Below, piece after piece: positions 50,767 through 61,434 of a stretch of DNA of 64,000 bases. The notes under the pieces were generated by a model that was not told the DNA's origin, made no database searches, and saw nothing but the letters and a program-made list of their open reading frames with translations. The stretch is from the NCBI RefSeq assembly GCF_002443255.2, contig NW_019211454.1, positions 50,469,885 through 50,533,884 on the forward strand. Reading direction: 5' to 3'. The translations under genes were made by a program, and so were the position numbers. The stretch comes from Varroa destructor (lineage: Eukaryota > Arthropoda > Arachnida > Mesostigmata > Varroidae). The number at the start of each line of letters is the position of its first letter. The first letter of the stretch is position 1.

Positions 50767-50905
50767 ATGTTAACCCTAGTAATAACACCATTTTTCCTTA
50801 TAGCGCTTCCAACGAGATCTTATTATAAAAATAACTTCATTAATATGATAACTTTCTCTAAATATCATTTGACATATACCTTAATCGCAACTGATTGGAT
50901 TGACA
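50767..50905. other. Short non-array island in array 2
   Basis: The composition shifts abruptly to A-rich sequence without array words, then returns to T-rich units at about 50906. It may be a small insertion. No gene or terminal repeats are seen. Confidence 0.45.
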
Positions 50906-51970
50906 GTAATTTTTTTTTTAGGAAGTTTTTTACGTGGCCTCCTGTTCTCTGGCACTTTAGCATTTCTTGCGAATTTGTATCTAACCTGTAACTTTGTTTA
51001 CGATTCAGCGATTAATCTATTGTACTTTTCGTGCGCGCAAAAAAGTTGTTTGTGGGCTAGGTCTCTTTTATTTTTAGATTTATATCCGAGCCGCCATTTT
51101 TTTTTTATAGGTTAATACTTTCACTATAGTATTTGTTTTTGCCTTATCTGTTGAATGGGGGAAGAAACACATTCTTTTATACAGTAATGTCTGATCCGCG
51201 AAAAATTCCTTGGCCCTTTGCGTTTATTAAAGTGTCATATATAAGTGACAAGGTAAAGCGGTTATCCTTACAGGCTAATGCTTAAACTTTCGTATCTTTT
51301 ATTGGCTCCCGTGTGGCCTGCCGCATGTTTCGTAATCTGGATTTGGTATCTCTTATGTTTTGTAGACTACCTTGATAGGCCATGTTTTGTATGGGTTATG
51401 CTTAATCGATCGTATTATTCAGACGTTTGTTTATCATAGATAAAAAAAAAAAACGTAAATTAGTGTTTTATTAGATTAGTTGTTTATATGCTAACGTAGA
51501 TTGCAGTATCTTTTATTCGTTCATGGATTTCTATGGGTTATCTGTCACATTTTTTATGGTTCAATATTTGATCGGTCGCATCTTTTTTGGACTTGATTTT
51601 TATAGTTTCGGCTGACTTGTTAATATCTGAACTGCCATACTGTTAGTTTGTGAGTGATCTACTAAATTTTAGTACGTGTCTGATCTATTCCAAGTGTTTC
51701 TTGATTTCCATAGACACTTTTGATGGATTATGTTTTAGCTGTGACATATCTTGTCATCTATGGTTTGATCAATAATGTTTTTTTGTATGCTTTCTTTGAT
51801 GGGTTAATGTCTGAGCGATCGCACCTTTGTGGACTAATTTTTGAAATGTTGCGTCTTTCGTTGGTTTTTGTCTGATCTGCCATACGTCTTCAAATACGTC
51901 TTGTCTACCGTACTTTTCTTGAGTTATATGTAGTCCCTCTTATTTTTCGCAAGTCTAGTCTGGTGCGCTT
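50906..51970 (+). repeat. Array 2, part 2
   Basis: The ~30-base units continue, for example TGTCTGATCCGCG at about 51188 and TTTGTCTGATCTGCCATACG near 51868. Short A-richer gaps lie near 51130-51260 and 51430-51470. Confidence 0.8.
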
Positions 51971-51977
51971 TTCATAA

Positions 51978-52235
51978 ATTACGTTCGACTATGAAATAAC
52001 GCTTGCATGGCAAGGGCGGCAGCCCAAACACAACAGCAGGACACGGGTTGCAACGGCGGACGTAAGCTTGCCACATACAACATGTCTTGCACGCCTTTTA
52101 GCCTATAAGGGCAGAGGTATCGTTGGTCCGTATCTTACGGACGCAACAACGGATTTAAAGAAACCCGGCAGATAATACCTCGCATCGAGGCTCTTCGCGG
52201 ATATCCGCGCGAAACCGAAATGGCTTCTTCCTGGA
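51978..52235 (+). pseudogene. Possible transposase fragment (mariner-like?)
   Basis: This GC-richer island interrupts the array. A frame open from 51978 to a TAA at 52173, and again to TGA at 52236, reads AWQGRQPKHNS, LAYKGRGIVGPYL and, past the stop, YLASRLFADIR. W..G.QP, KG.GIVGPY and RYLA..L fall in the order seen between the first and second catalytic Asp of some Tc1/mariner transposases. Neither Asp is identifiable. A short inverted pair AATAACGC / GCGTTATT (51995-52002, 52270-52277) brackets the island. A mariner relic is the preferred guess but weakly supported. Confidence 0.25.
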
Positions 52236-52360
52236 TGACTCCTGTAATAATACTCTACAAATAAAATGTGCGTTATTCAGAGAGCAGATGTTGAGAGTTA
52301 GGCGCGAATTGACAATCTAAGCCTGACCTTAGGTTGATGCCTGATTGAAAATATTTCTTA

Positions 52361-53802
52361 GAAATTAAATTTTTGTAGATTAACGTTTAAACGACATTAT
52401 TGTGATATTCTAATGTATGACTGGTTGCATATTTGATGCTTTTTATTTTAAAGTGATTCATTTCATATATCTTAAGCACATGCGTGTACTGTAACTTCTT
52501 TTCTTATGCTTCTGATCTGTCGTGTTCCTTCTGGGTTATTATTTGCTGATTCTTTCTTTGTAGGTGAAACCTCATTTTTCTATTCGTGTTTTATACGTTA
52601 CATTTTCTAATGGGTCTATCATAGTTTTATCAGTTTATCTTAGTCGTCGTCGTCGTATTCCGCACACATCTACATCTGGCTCACAGTATTTTTTTCATTG
52701 AAATTTCGCTTTTTTGTAGAGCACTATATACTCTGTTGGACCTTTTGTAGATTTTGTTTGTTACATTTGTTGTATATTCTAATTATATTGTTTTTCATGC
52801 GTTATGTCGAGTCGTCTTTTTTTTCGAGGTTTTCATCGACTTCATCGTGGCATTCTTGTATATTTGTCGTACCTCGCTCAATTTTTTGTTTTTTAGTTTG
52901 TCATCAATTGTGGGGTGATCTGTCGCATTTCAGTGAGCTTACGTTCTATTTAGGGTGCGATTGCTCCGTTGGCTTTTCTGGGTTAATGTCTGATATTTTG
53001 TTTTCTTGTTCTGACTGGTGTCTAATATTTTAATTTTCATCCCTCCGTCTCACTTGTCATACTTTGCTATAAATATCTATTATTTCCCTCGTATATTTCA
53101 CAAACGTCCGAAGTGTCAAGCATTGTGAATCAGTATATGATATACCACATTTTTCGTGGATACTTTTTATAGGTTATGTCTGACGCGTTGTATTTTTCTT
53201 AGGCTTAATTTTAGATAGCACTTTTTTAGTCCGTGTTTAATCCATCGTAATTTTCTAGGATGTGTGTCTATTCTTTCAAATTAATTCTTATCGAATTTAT
53301 ATCTGTTTGGTTCATCGTGTTGCTTGTAGGTAATATATGGTGCACCACATTTATCGTTAATTTATGTTTGTTCTGCCTTATTTTAAAGATTTCAATATAG
53401 ATTGTAAGATTTTTATGTGAATCAGTACTGTGATGTTTTTGGGCTAGTATCTAAAATGTTTATTTTTGTTTCATCTGCGATATGCTTCTGAACTGTGCCT
53501 GCGAGGTCGTTCTTGTTAGGGGTCTATGTCTGATCTATAATAATGACTGCTCTGTGGCATTTTTGTCTGACTACTCCTGGTTTCTCGCGAGATTTGATCT
53601 CTTGCAGTTCTATGCATTAATGTCTTATATGTTGTGCTTATCCTGCGAATCTGTCATCTTTTTCGTAAATTTGCCCTAGTTGTACTATCTTTCATAAATT
53701 GGTTCAAGATTATTTCCACGTTTCGAGCCGATATTATGTTTTACCTATCGAATTCGGTATCTTATCTGTTGCATTTCTTGAACTGATATACCTTCTAATA
53801 AT

Positions 53803-53841
<39 letters not shown>

Positions 53842-54640
53842 TAATTGATAATTTCTCATGGCTAAATGTCAGACTTGTATCTCTCTTATTTTTGTATTTG
53901 ACGTATTCCATTGTTCACGGGTTAACATATAGTACTTCTGTTCATTCTTCATCGTATGTCTTGTTTTCGATCGATTTCTCTTACGTTCTCACTCTCAGTG
54001 ACTTTTCATTTGATGTGTCTAATTTGACATAAGTTTGTCTGATCTGTTATATTTTTTTGTAGGCTTATAGCTGGATCCTTGTGTTTTTGGAGTTGATTTC
54101 TGTTAAATTTTATGAAGTAATATCTAAGCTATTGCATCTTATTTGGGTTAGTGTTTGATCATGCGTCCGATCTGTCATCTTTGGAACTAGGTTTGAGTTA
54201 TCATGTTAACGATTTACTTCTAAAGTGTCGCAATCTTTTTTTTGTTTTTAATTTGCTATATTTTTTCTGAACTTAGTTTATCGTATTTTTTTATGAGTTT
54301 ATGCCTGGGTTGTAATATCTTTTCTAGGTTATGTCTAACTTACGGAGTTTTTCACAACCTATCTTGTCACGCCTTCGTGCGCCTGGCTTTGACTGCTTAT
54401 TTTTCTATCGTTTAAATTAGGTCAACCGTATCTTTTCAATTCCAAAAATATCTAATGTTTCTTGTGCGCTCATATCTAATCCTCGCTATTTGTTGTAAAT
54501 TAGCTTCCATCGGTCCTATTTTGTATAGATTATTGTTAAGTTTATCTGATCCGTATTCCTTGTAAGTCCATATCAAGTTCTCAAGTTTATGCCTGATGTG
54601 CAATACTTTTTATAACCATGTCTCTCTTTGTAGCTCTTTG
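52361..54640 (+). repeat. Array 2, part 3
   Basis: More ~30-base units, for example TATGTCTGATCTATAATAAT near 53527 and TTTGTCTGATCTGTTATA near 54033. The sample line 54241-54300 has 38 T and 11 A. A 33-base pure T run lies at 53808-53840. The open frame 52698-53033 is a low-A by-product. Confidence 0.85.
53808..53840 (+). repeat. 33-base poly-T run
   Basis: Uninterrupted T from 53808 to 53840, the longest homopolymer in the window. It could be an expanded array T-segment or the poly-A tail of a minus-strand retroposon. No element body is recognised beside it, so array expansion is preferred. Confidence 0.9.
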
Positions 54641-55200
54641 TGTACGACTCAAGTACACGTAACATAAAAATAACTTCCACACATATAAGGATAGATAACG
54701 GTATAACATTTTATCAACTTAGCATTTTGTCGAAGTTTGTAAAGCTAAGATTGTATAGTTTGTATTTTTACGCGTAATAGGAAAATAAACATTCACACTT
54801 GATGTGAGACGTAAACTTCACGCATTTATCGTTTGAAGTTCTGTCGCCATCGTAGTCATCGCTATATTGTGTCTATATTTATGAACGGAAGACAAAAAGG
54901 GAAATAACAACATGGTAAATTTGCCTCATAGAATGATTCGCGTACCTTTATAGGTAACTATCTCTGGCAACATTTTACCTGAAAAACTCGCTATGCGAGG
55001 CCAGAGCAAGCGGCGATTTATACGACGAAAATTGCGCAGTTGTTGAATTCAACTTGTCTTTGTAATTTTGCATTATGGCGTTACATATTAAAGCAAACTG
55101 GACCGTTTTTACCGTTAACCGACAATAAGGAGCGCTTCACACCCAATCGCCTTGCACTTATGCAGTCATAGAGACATAATTCGTACGGTTATATTCCAGT
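54641..55200. other. Non-array island in array 2
   Basis: About 560 bases of balanced AT-rich sequence with no array words. The left edge has a GTGTAC / GTACAC inverted pair (54640-54658). No transposase motif or frame longer than about 40 codons is convincing on either strand. It is probably an insertion of unknown type. Confidence 0.5.
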
Positions 55201-56500
55201 GCTTATGGATTTATGCCTAGGTGGTATTTTTTGTTTTGAACTTTTCACACGTTTTTATCTGGTATGTTACACTCTCTATGAGCACACTATATCTTCAATA
55301 TATCTATATTTATTCTGATGTCTTCTTCATACGTTTTTGCTAACTAAAAACTATCGTATTTTTTGTAAGTCTAATATGTTAAAATTGTTGTAAGTTTTTA
55401 CTATATTTTGTCGGTTCTTGGTATTTTTTATGCGTCAGTGTCTAATGTGTCGTGTCCTTTTAAATGTGTGTCTACTCTTATTTTCTTGAACTCATACGTA
55501 AGATAGAAGGTTTTTTTTGATCATATCTTAAGTAAAGTACATATAATATCGTTTTTTTGTTTGTCTATGCCTGAAATATCGTATTTTTAACCAGCTGTCT
55601 AACCTGTCGTGCTGTCTATAGGTCTAGATCTGATATGTTGCATTTCTTTAGGAATCATGCTTGCCCGGTTATATTTTTCGTGACCCTATATATAGTTTAT
55701 TGTATTTGTTGTGGATTATTTCTGTTCTGTCGTACGTTTCCTTATATACGTGCCTTATATCGATCATATTTTTTATGAATTATATTCGATCTGTTGCAAT
55801 CTTCATTGGCTAATACCGGATTGGTCGTATTTTGTGAGTTAGCATATTCGGGACGTATTTCTTGTGGACCAATCTAATATCTTGTTGGTGGATGTATTTT
55901 TATGGCCTAGTTCTAATCTGTTATATTTTGTTTAAGGATACATCTAGTTTGTCATATCTTGTTGAGCTTATGTCAGTTCATCCGTACTTTGAGTAGGATT
56001 GTATCCACTCTGTCGTTTTTTTTGTGAGTGATATCTGATCTATTTTGTTTTTACGGTTTAACATGTAGTATACTGTATTTTTATAGGTTCTTATATATGG
56101 CCTGTGGTACTCTTCACAAGTTCGTGTTAGTTTTCGTAGTGCTTGTATACTTATGCTTGACTTATGCCGTTTTCAATAGACTTTCGTTCAAGCTCTCGCT
56201 TTTTTTGCTACTTAGTTTCTTATTGGCCGCGCTTCTGGTGAGTGTTACGTCCCATTTGTTATATAGGTTGTAGGTAGTGCCTGGTCCATTGTATTTTTGT
56301 AGGCTTGCGCTTTATATGTCGCATTTTTAAGGGATTATGTCTGCTTTGTCATATATTTCCGGTGCTAATATGGCTTGCCGTTTTTTTCGTTTCGAGTTGT
56401 GTTCGACTTGTTCCAAGGTTTGTAAATTAGTCTCTGATGTGGCCTATTTTTCGTGTGTTTGTTTCATTACTTTTTGTGTGTATGCATCTGATCTATAACA
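55201..56500 (+). repeat. Array 2, part 4
   Basis: Units such as GATCTGATATGTTGCATTTC (about 55627) and GATATCTGATCTATTTTG (about 56030) continue in the same orientation. The frame 56028-56273 is a low-A by-product. Confidence 0.8.
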
Positions 56501-56599
56501 AAAATACTCGAGTCTATTGGAAGCTCGGTAAGTAAAAACCAATCTAGTTTACTCCAGGAGAAATGAGCTTAAAAGGAAAAATATCTTTTAGGCTTTAAA

Positions 56600-56787
56600 G
56601 TCAGCACTGTGGTTAGATTTTTGTTCGAAGACGGCAGTGCTGCGAAAATTAATTAAAGACATTAGGCAAAGAAGCCCTAAGCAAAAGCATAGTACGTGAA
56701 TGATGAGAATGTTTCAGGAACGGAGATTGTAATATTGAAACGTATAGCAAAGGTCGTCATCCTAACCTACCTAGTTCAAAAGCTATT
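56600..56787 (+). pseudogene. Mariner transposase relic, N-terminal (first HTH) part
   Basis: Inside an array island, the frame from 56600 reads VRFLFEDGSAAKIN. After a frameshift, the frame from 56656 reads KTLGKEALSKSIVRE, two stops (TGATGA, 56701-56706), then CFRNGDCNIETYSKGRHPN. This follows the start of mariner transposases: a helical F-x-F-x-x-G-x-S-A segment, the GE.ALS..V..WF..FR recognition helix, and GDF.IED..R.GRP. The Trp is lost to a stop and the RSGRP motif has decayed. Nothing downstream of the linker remains before the array resumes at about 56810. Dead 5' fragment of a cut-and-paste transposon. Confidence 0.65.
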
Positions 56788-56810
56788 TAATTTGCGTGTA
56801 ACAGTCTAAT

Positions 56811-57525
56811 ATTCTTGTGTGTACATAATCCATTATATTTTTTACGTTGCCTGTGTCATTTTTCGTGGGTTTTGTGGGCACTTTGCACTTTTCATATGCA
56901 AGATGCTCCACGAAACGTAATGTCGTCACACTTCTAATACGTGAATCTTAGCTATCGTCGCTTGTTGTAACTTTAATAAAAGTTTGTCTAATTGATCATT
57001 ACCTATATTTGCACCATTATTCACAAATGCTATGCCATATGTTTTGTGTGTTTCTTTTCCTAAGATTTATCATATTTTCCGTAAGCTAATGCTGTTGATC
57101 TTTGTTTGTCGATCGACTGGAACTTCTTAAATTTTTTTTCTTAATTTGTGCTTAATCTGTCACATTTTTATAGATGTATTAGTAATTTATAAAGTTAATG
57201 TGTCATATTTTTATTTCTGATGTGATCACTTTAACTAATTTCTATAAAAGTTATGATGTACCGTGTGAGTATATCTATTTCTTGTTGAATAATACCTAGT
57301 TCGTCATATTTTTCGTAGGTTATCTCTCATCTGTCGCATTTTTTATGGTTTATGTATTTAAATGTATGGTCTCGTGTGTGATTGTTGGATCCCTCAAATT
57401 TCCTTTGAGTTGGTGTTAAGCATCGTATCTTTATAAGTTCATGTAAAATCTATGATATATCCATAAATTCATCTAAGTTGTTTATTGTCGTTGATTTACA
57501 TCTAACCTGCCATATTTTTCATAAT
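56811..57525 (+). repeat. Array 2, part 5
   Basis: T-rich array-like units continue, for example CATATTTTTCGTAGGTTATC near 57308, with more decay than in earlier parts. Confidence 0.7.
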
Positions 57526-57531
57526 GTAGGA

Positions 57532-57591
57532 ATGCGGTTTCGGTTCGAAAGATTTTGCAGTGAAGAATCCTTGAAAACTGAATTACGTTAA
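57532..57591 (+). pseudogene. Possible second mariner N-terminal fragment
   Basis: The frame from ATG 57532 reads MRFRFERFCSEESLKTELR before TAA. This resembles the WF.RFRSGDESLKDEPR segment that follows the first helix-turn-helix of mariner transposases, with a Gly-Asp deletion. It is only 19 residues, at the start of a non-array island that shows no other transposase motif. It is supported mainly by similarity in kind and strand to the relics at 56600 and 60721. Confidence 0.35.
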
Positions 57592-57835
57592 AGCCTTTTC
57601 CCTCTTTTGATATATATCATGCCGCTCGTTGCCCCTGGTACCACCTTTAAGACAGCTGGCAAACCTCTCAAATTAATTTTGTAAACAAAACATGACTTGT
57701 ATCATCTACATAACGTAAAATATTCTTTTGGTTCTTTATATATTGCATTGTTGGCTAGCATATATAAACTGTAAATACGGCCAGCAAAAGCGAACAAATT
57801 AATTTGATACTTCATGAGGTTGCGCCTAGCCGGAA
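57592..57835. other. Remainder of a non-array island
   Basis: Balanced AT-rich sequence without array words. No coding frame is recognised. It probably belongs to the same insertion as the short mariner-like fragment at 57532-57591. Confidence 0.4.
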
Positions 57836-59765
57836 TTTTCGGTCCTTACTATTCAATAATATTTTTTTTGTGTTTTTCTCTCTTGGTGGATATTATCTCT
57901 TTTTGTCTAATTTTTCTATGGTTTATGCCTATTTTTTATTGGTATATTCTACCTCCGTTTTCTAGGTTTTAACTGTTATACTTCTTGTGGACTAAAATTT
58001 CTACGTGGTGATGTCTTTTTATGGGTATGTTTTACCTGTTGTACGTTTCGGGCATGCGCCTCATTTGCCGTACTTATGTGGAAGGTGTTTCTGGTCTGCA
58101 GCGTAGAGTTTTAATTACGGTTATACATATTGAGGTATCAAGGACAGGGATTACTTGAGGTTATTTATACTTGAGGCTGCTCGAGCATATTTTTTTGGGG
58201 GTACGTAACTGACAACAGGTTTACTACCTTTCCTGTTATAGTTCAAGTGTGTATAAGTCTTATATGTTATGTTCTGCGTGTGGTGCGTTTGCTTCTCGGG
58301 CGCAGTTTTGAACACTAATTCTGCCAAAGAGCTTACTTTTCATCTGCCAGATTTTTCTATTTTGCCTTTATTAATGTCTATCTGACCAGATTTTTGGGTG
58401 CACCTATTGGACCCGTTGTATTATATATAAATCCTCTGACGCTCGTGCTTAGTCTGTTACTTGAAGTCCGAGCTAGTTGCTTTTGTGCCTGCTGGGTAGT
58501 AACGGTGAACACAGATATTATTATTGTATATATTTCTCTTGCGCTTTTGGGTGCCCGTGTGTTTATTTTAACGTTGCATATGGGTTTATATCAATTTTCG
58601 CAATGAGGATGAAGTTCTGGGCTTATATTTTCACATTGTGTAGTCGTTTGTTCCTCAATTCTTGGAATTTTCTAGGTTGGTATATTTCTTAGCCTATTGT
58701 TATTATTTTCTTAAATATTGTCCTACTAATCCTGATTTATCATTATTGTTCAGATTAATTTGCTCTGATCAAGGCTATGTTACTTCCAAGAAGTTCACGT
58801 ACGCTTTGGCATTGTGTGTATGTTAACGAGCGTTCTTTCAGATTGTAAGTTAACTTGAATTTGCTTTGATACATGTTGATTAATCTGTTTGGTCTCTTCT
58901 CATAATTAACGGCATTTGCTCGTTCTGCATCTCTCAGTAACTGATGAGAAACATAGTGTGAGCGGCTTTGTCTGTTTGTCACTGTCAATGAATCTGAGTA
59001 CGCGAAGCTGACTCAACATCCAGTTTATTCTATCGTAGCGTTTATGGATTAATTAACCATTAAAATGTCATTTATGTTCTGGTTTCTAGGCCCACTTATG
59101 GGTTCTTTTTTCCTTGCGGCACATTTCGTAGTTTGATCTTAAATCTTTTATCTGATACCTTTGGTTGATTTATACTTGTTATGGAACGATGTCTGTAGGT
59201 ATATCACCTCTGATATAGTTGCTTCGTCCATTAGGTGCGAGTGAGCAGTTCAATCTTTAAAGCTTTTTTAAAACAGTTCCTATTGTGGCGTTTTTTCTTT
59301 GAATTTGTAGCTATTGGTTGTGGATTATTTTTTGCTTTCTCAACTCGTCGATTGGTATATATTCGGCGCTTGGTTTTGGTTGATGCCGAACTTTCAATGA
59401 ATTTAATCTACAGTATTTTAAATTGTACTTTGTGCTTGTTTATATTAGCCCTGTAGACTCATTCCATGGACCCGTTTCTCATTTGCTGTGTAGATAATAA
59501 ACTAATTTGTTACAATCTGCCAGAGTTCATGTGCAATCTGTCGTATTAGTCAAAGCATATACCTGATGTGCTACCGTTTCTATAGATTCGTATAAACTTT
59601 GTCAACTTACGTTTGATCTGTCGTGTTGTCTGTAAATTCAGGTGTTGTGTACATATTATATTAGGACGGGACGTTGTCCTGCACTTCTATCTGCTCTGAA
59701 CTATTTGCAATGAATGTATTGTCTGATCTAACAAATGTTTCTCAGAATTTTGTCTGTTTAGTACT
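57836..59765 (+). repeat. Array 2, part 6 (more decayed)
   Basis: T-rich units persist (for example TACGTTTGATCTGTCGTG near 59608), interrupted by less regular sequence at about 58740-59000. The open frames 58394-58606 and 59235-59456 are judged low-A by-products. Confidence 0.7.
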
Positions 59766-60280
59766 GTTTAGTGAAAGGTAAACTCGGCTAGGCAGCTTTG
59801 TTAGCAGACTCTCGTTTATTAAGCCGCATTGCTTCTAAGTCCATATCATCTCAATCGCATAATTCGTACCTTTATGTCCGCTGCTTAATACTGCATGTGG
59901 ATGTTTGCTTAATATAGAGTGTTTCCTGTGAGTTTATGCCAGAAAACAACAAAGAGCTGCTAGTGGCGATGACTGAAATCATTGCGGCAAACGGACACGT
60001 CTCTTTGTTCGTAAAGGGCACACACATTGTGGATTTATACGTCACCGATGCAAGACACTTGATCGCCATCAATCGGTAAAAATTAATATAGTGTATTGTG
60101 TTTCACATCGGCGCTGACGTTCCGTATCGTAAGCTTGCCCTTCGACCGATACCCCCTCCCAGGCCCTCTCAGATTTCACGGTTCAGGTCTGGACTGATTC
60201 AGTATACTGGGAGAAGAGCCTAAGAGTCAGTCTCCGGCTAAAAAACCTTGTCAGGTCTGTCAAATTACTCACGTACCTAT
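59766..60280. other. Non-array island in array 2
   Basis: About 500 bases of balanced composition break the array. It holds the small open frame at 59936-60079. Its right half (60100-60260) is GC-richer. No transposase motif is certain, although a Pro-rich stretch near 60150 might be a decayed mariner PYSPDLAP region. Confidence 0.4.
59936..60079 (+). CDS. Small open frame or exon, unknown
   Basis: ATG 59936 opens a 47-codon frame with balanced, soluble-protein-like composition (MPENNKELLVAMTEIIAANG, then VSLFVKGTHIVDLYVTDAR), ending in TAA at 60077. A possible acceptor (GCTTAATATAG, about 59909-59919) lies just upstream, and the stop overlaps a possible donor (G/GTAAAA), so it could be an internal exon. 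No family is recognised. A 66-codon minus-strand frame overlaps and is considered the shadow. Chance is a serious alternative. Confidence 0.2.
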   Translation: MPENNKELLVAMTEIIAANGHVSLFVKGTHIVDLYVTDARHLIAINR

Positions 60281-60545
60281 ACCTTTGCTGCTTTGCCTAC
60301 TAATTTCATTTTTTATTCAAAATGTATTATTAATAAATTTTGATATTTCACTGAGGTTCGACCTCATTACTGTTTTGAGTATATGTGTAATTTTGCAGTG
60401 TTTGTATATGTTTTCTGGTTCGTTGCATGCTTCGAGACTTTGTTTACAGTGGCACAATTTTAAGATGTATATCTCATCTGTCATGTCAGTCGTGAATACA
60501 TGAAGGCCCAGTCTCTGCGTAAATGCATGCCCGACCTCCGATTTG
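60281..60545 (+). repeat. Array 2, part 7
   Basis: A short return of T-rich array-like sequence before the mariner relic. Confidence 0.5.
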
Positions 60546-60720
60546 TAGTGTCTTGTATAAGTTTACTAAACTGTTTAGAAAGTTTCCACTAAAACCGATA
60601 GATGGCGCTATAGTCGGATCGGCCAACTTTTCAGACCGATTGATTTAACTGCCGGGCGTGGATTCTCTTGTTTTTATTAAAATGTTATCGCTAAAACTAG
60701 TGATTCGGGGACTCGAGCAG

Positions 60721-61408
60721 ATGCACATACGATATTGCCCTCTTCGCTATTTCCCCTATGCAAAAATGCTGCCTAGAGAAAAATAATTGGTTGCACAGTT
60801 GCAGACATGTGTGTAGTTGGCATTGCCACTTGCTACTTTTGAGTTAATCACTTCCGAACTGGAGGTTTTAACTTAAACGGCAGCTCACGCCTCGGAGGAC
60901 CACAGAACGATGGCGAACTGCAGCCATACCTCGGCCAAAATTCAGAGCAGTCGACTCGAGAGCTGCGTGCACAGTTAGGTGTAAGCCAAGCGATTGCTGT
61001 CAATCGCTCGCAAGAAGCGGGAAAAATTAAATTTTCGAAATTAATAGAACGTCTTGGACTGGCAAAGGGTAACGCGAAGTGGTACAGCTTCATGACAAAG
61101 CTTCGTTGAATACTACTTCGGTTGTTGAGCGAGCGCAAACGGACCGCCAATGGAAAAAATTCGCCGCATTCGGCGTACAGGCCGGACATTGCTCTAGTTG
61201 GACAACACTTGTTTTAACCAACGCAATACAGCCAGGACAGCAAAAACTTTGTTTTAACAAAGTTTTTGCTGTCCTGGCCGAAATTCGCAAGGGAGTCGAC
61301 GAATGGATTATTTCGAAAGACAAGGCCTTTCTCCTTCGCGGTATATATCAGCTGCAGGAAGCAAGAAATATTACTTTTTATAAAAGAATTAAAAAAATTT
61401 ATTTATAA
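60721..61408 (+). pseudogene. Mariner-family transposase relic
   Basis: Mariner motifs appear in order over several frames. MHIRYCPLRYF (60721) resembles the N-terminus. VNHFRTGGFNLNGSSRLGGP (60843-60902) matches WF.RFRTGDFNL.D.PRSGRP. QSTRELRAQLGVSQ (60948-60989) is the second helix-turn-helix. VVQLHDKAS (61079-61105) is the LHDNA second catalytic Asp. PHSAYRPDIALVGQHLF (61164-61214) is HPPYSPDLAPSDYHLF, with the third catalytic Asp replaced. EIRKGVDEWI and SKDKAFLLRGIYQL (61280-61351) form the C-terminus. The TGDEKW region is deleted between about 61010 and 61045. Frameshifts and stops (TGA at 60840, TAA at 61070 and 61215) make it non-functional. The frame 61079-61408 (110 codons) is its longest surviving piece. 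Confidence 0.8.
61231..61278. repeat. 21-bp perfect fold-back palindrome inside mariner relic
   Basis: The left arm (61231-61251, starting GCCAGGACAG) and right arm (61258-61278, ending GTCCTGGC) are exact reverse complements around TTTTAA. The left arm is native mariner coding sequence: in the HLF frame it reads SQDSKNF, the usual QxxLxxxxF segment. The right arm has no mariner counterpart and lies between that segment and EIRKGVDEWI, so it looks like a templated inverted duplication. Confidence 0.95.
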
Positions 61409-61434
61409 TAAATTAAGCTGGCTAACAAACTAAC

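Larger units (their letters stand above)
60557..61434 (+). mobile_element. Internally deleted mariner element
   Basis: This dead mariner transposon sits within array 2. The body is the transposase relic at 60721-61408. The flanking untranslated part includes AGATGGCGCTATAG (about 60601), a word of the kind often seen in mariner 5' regions. Candidate terminal inverted repeats are 60561-60577 (GTTTACTAAACTGTTTA) and the reverse complement of 61414-61430 (GTTTGTTAGCCAGCTTA), which match at 11 of 17 positions. At about 875 bases it is shorter than the usual mariner of about 1.3 kb, because the part encoding the first catalytic Asp is missing. The exact ends are uncertain. Confidence 0.6.

Noticed and set aside
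60121..60200. Pro-rich stretch that might be a decayed mariner PYSPDLAPSD motif
   Set aside because: Only a few residues fit, in one of several frames, with no neighbouring motif in order. It is mentioned only as a possibility in the island note.
60848..61189. 113-codon minus-strand frame opposite the mariner relic
   Set aside because: It is the antisense shadow of the transposase relic, whose motifs are clear on the plus strand.
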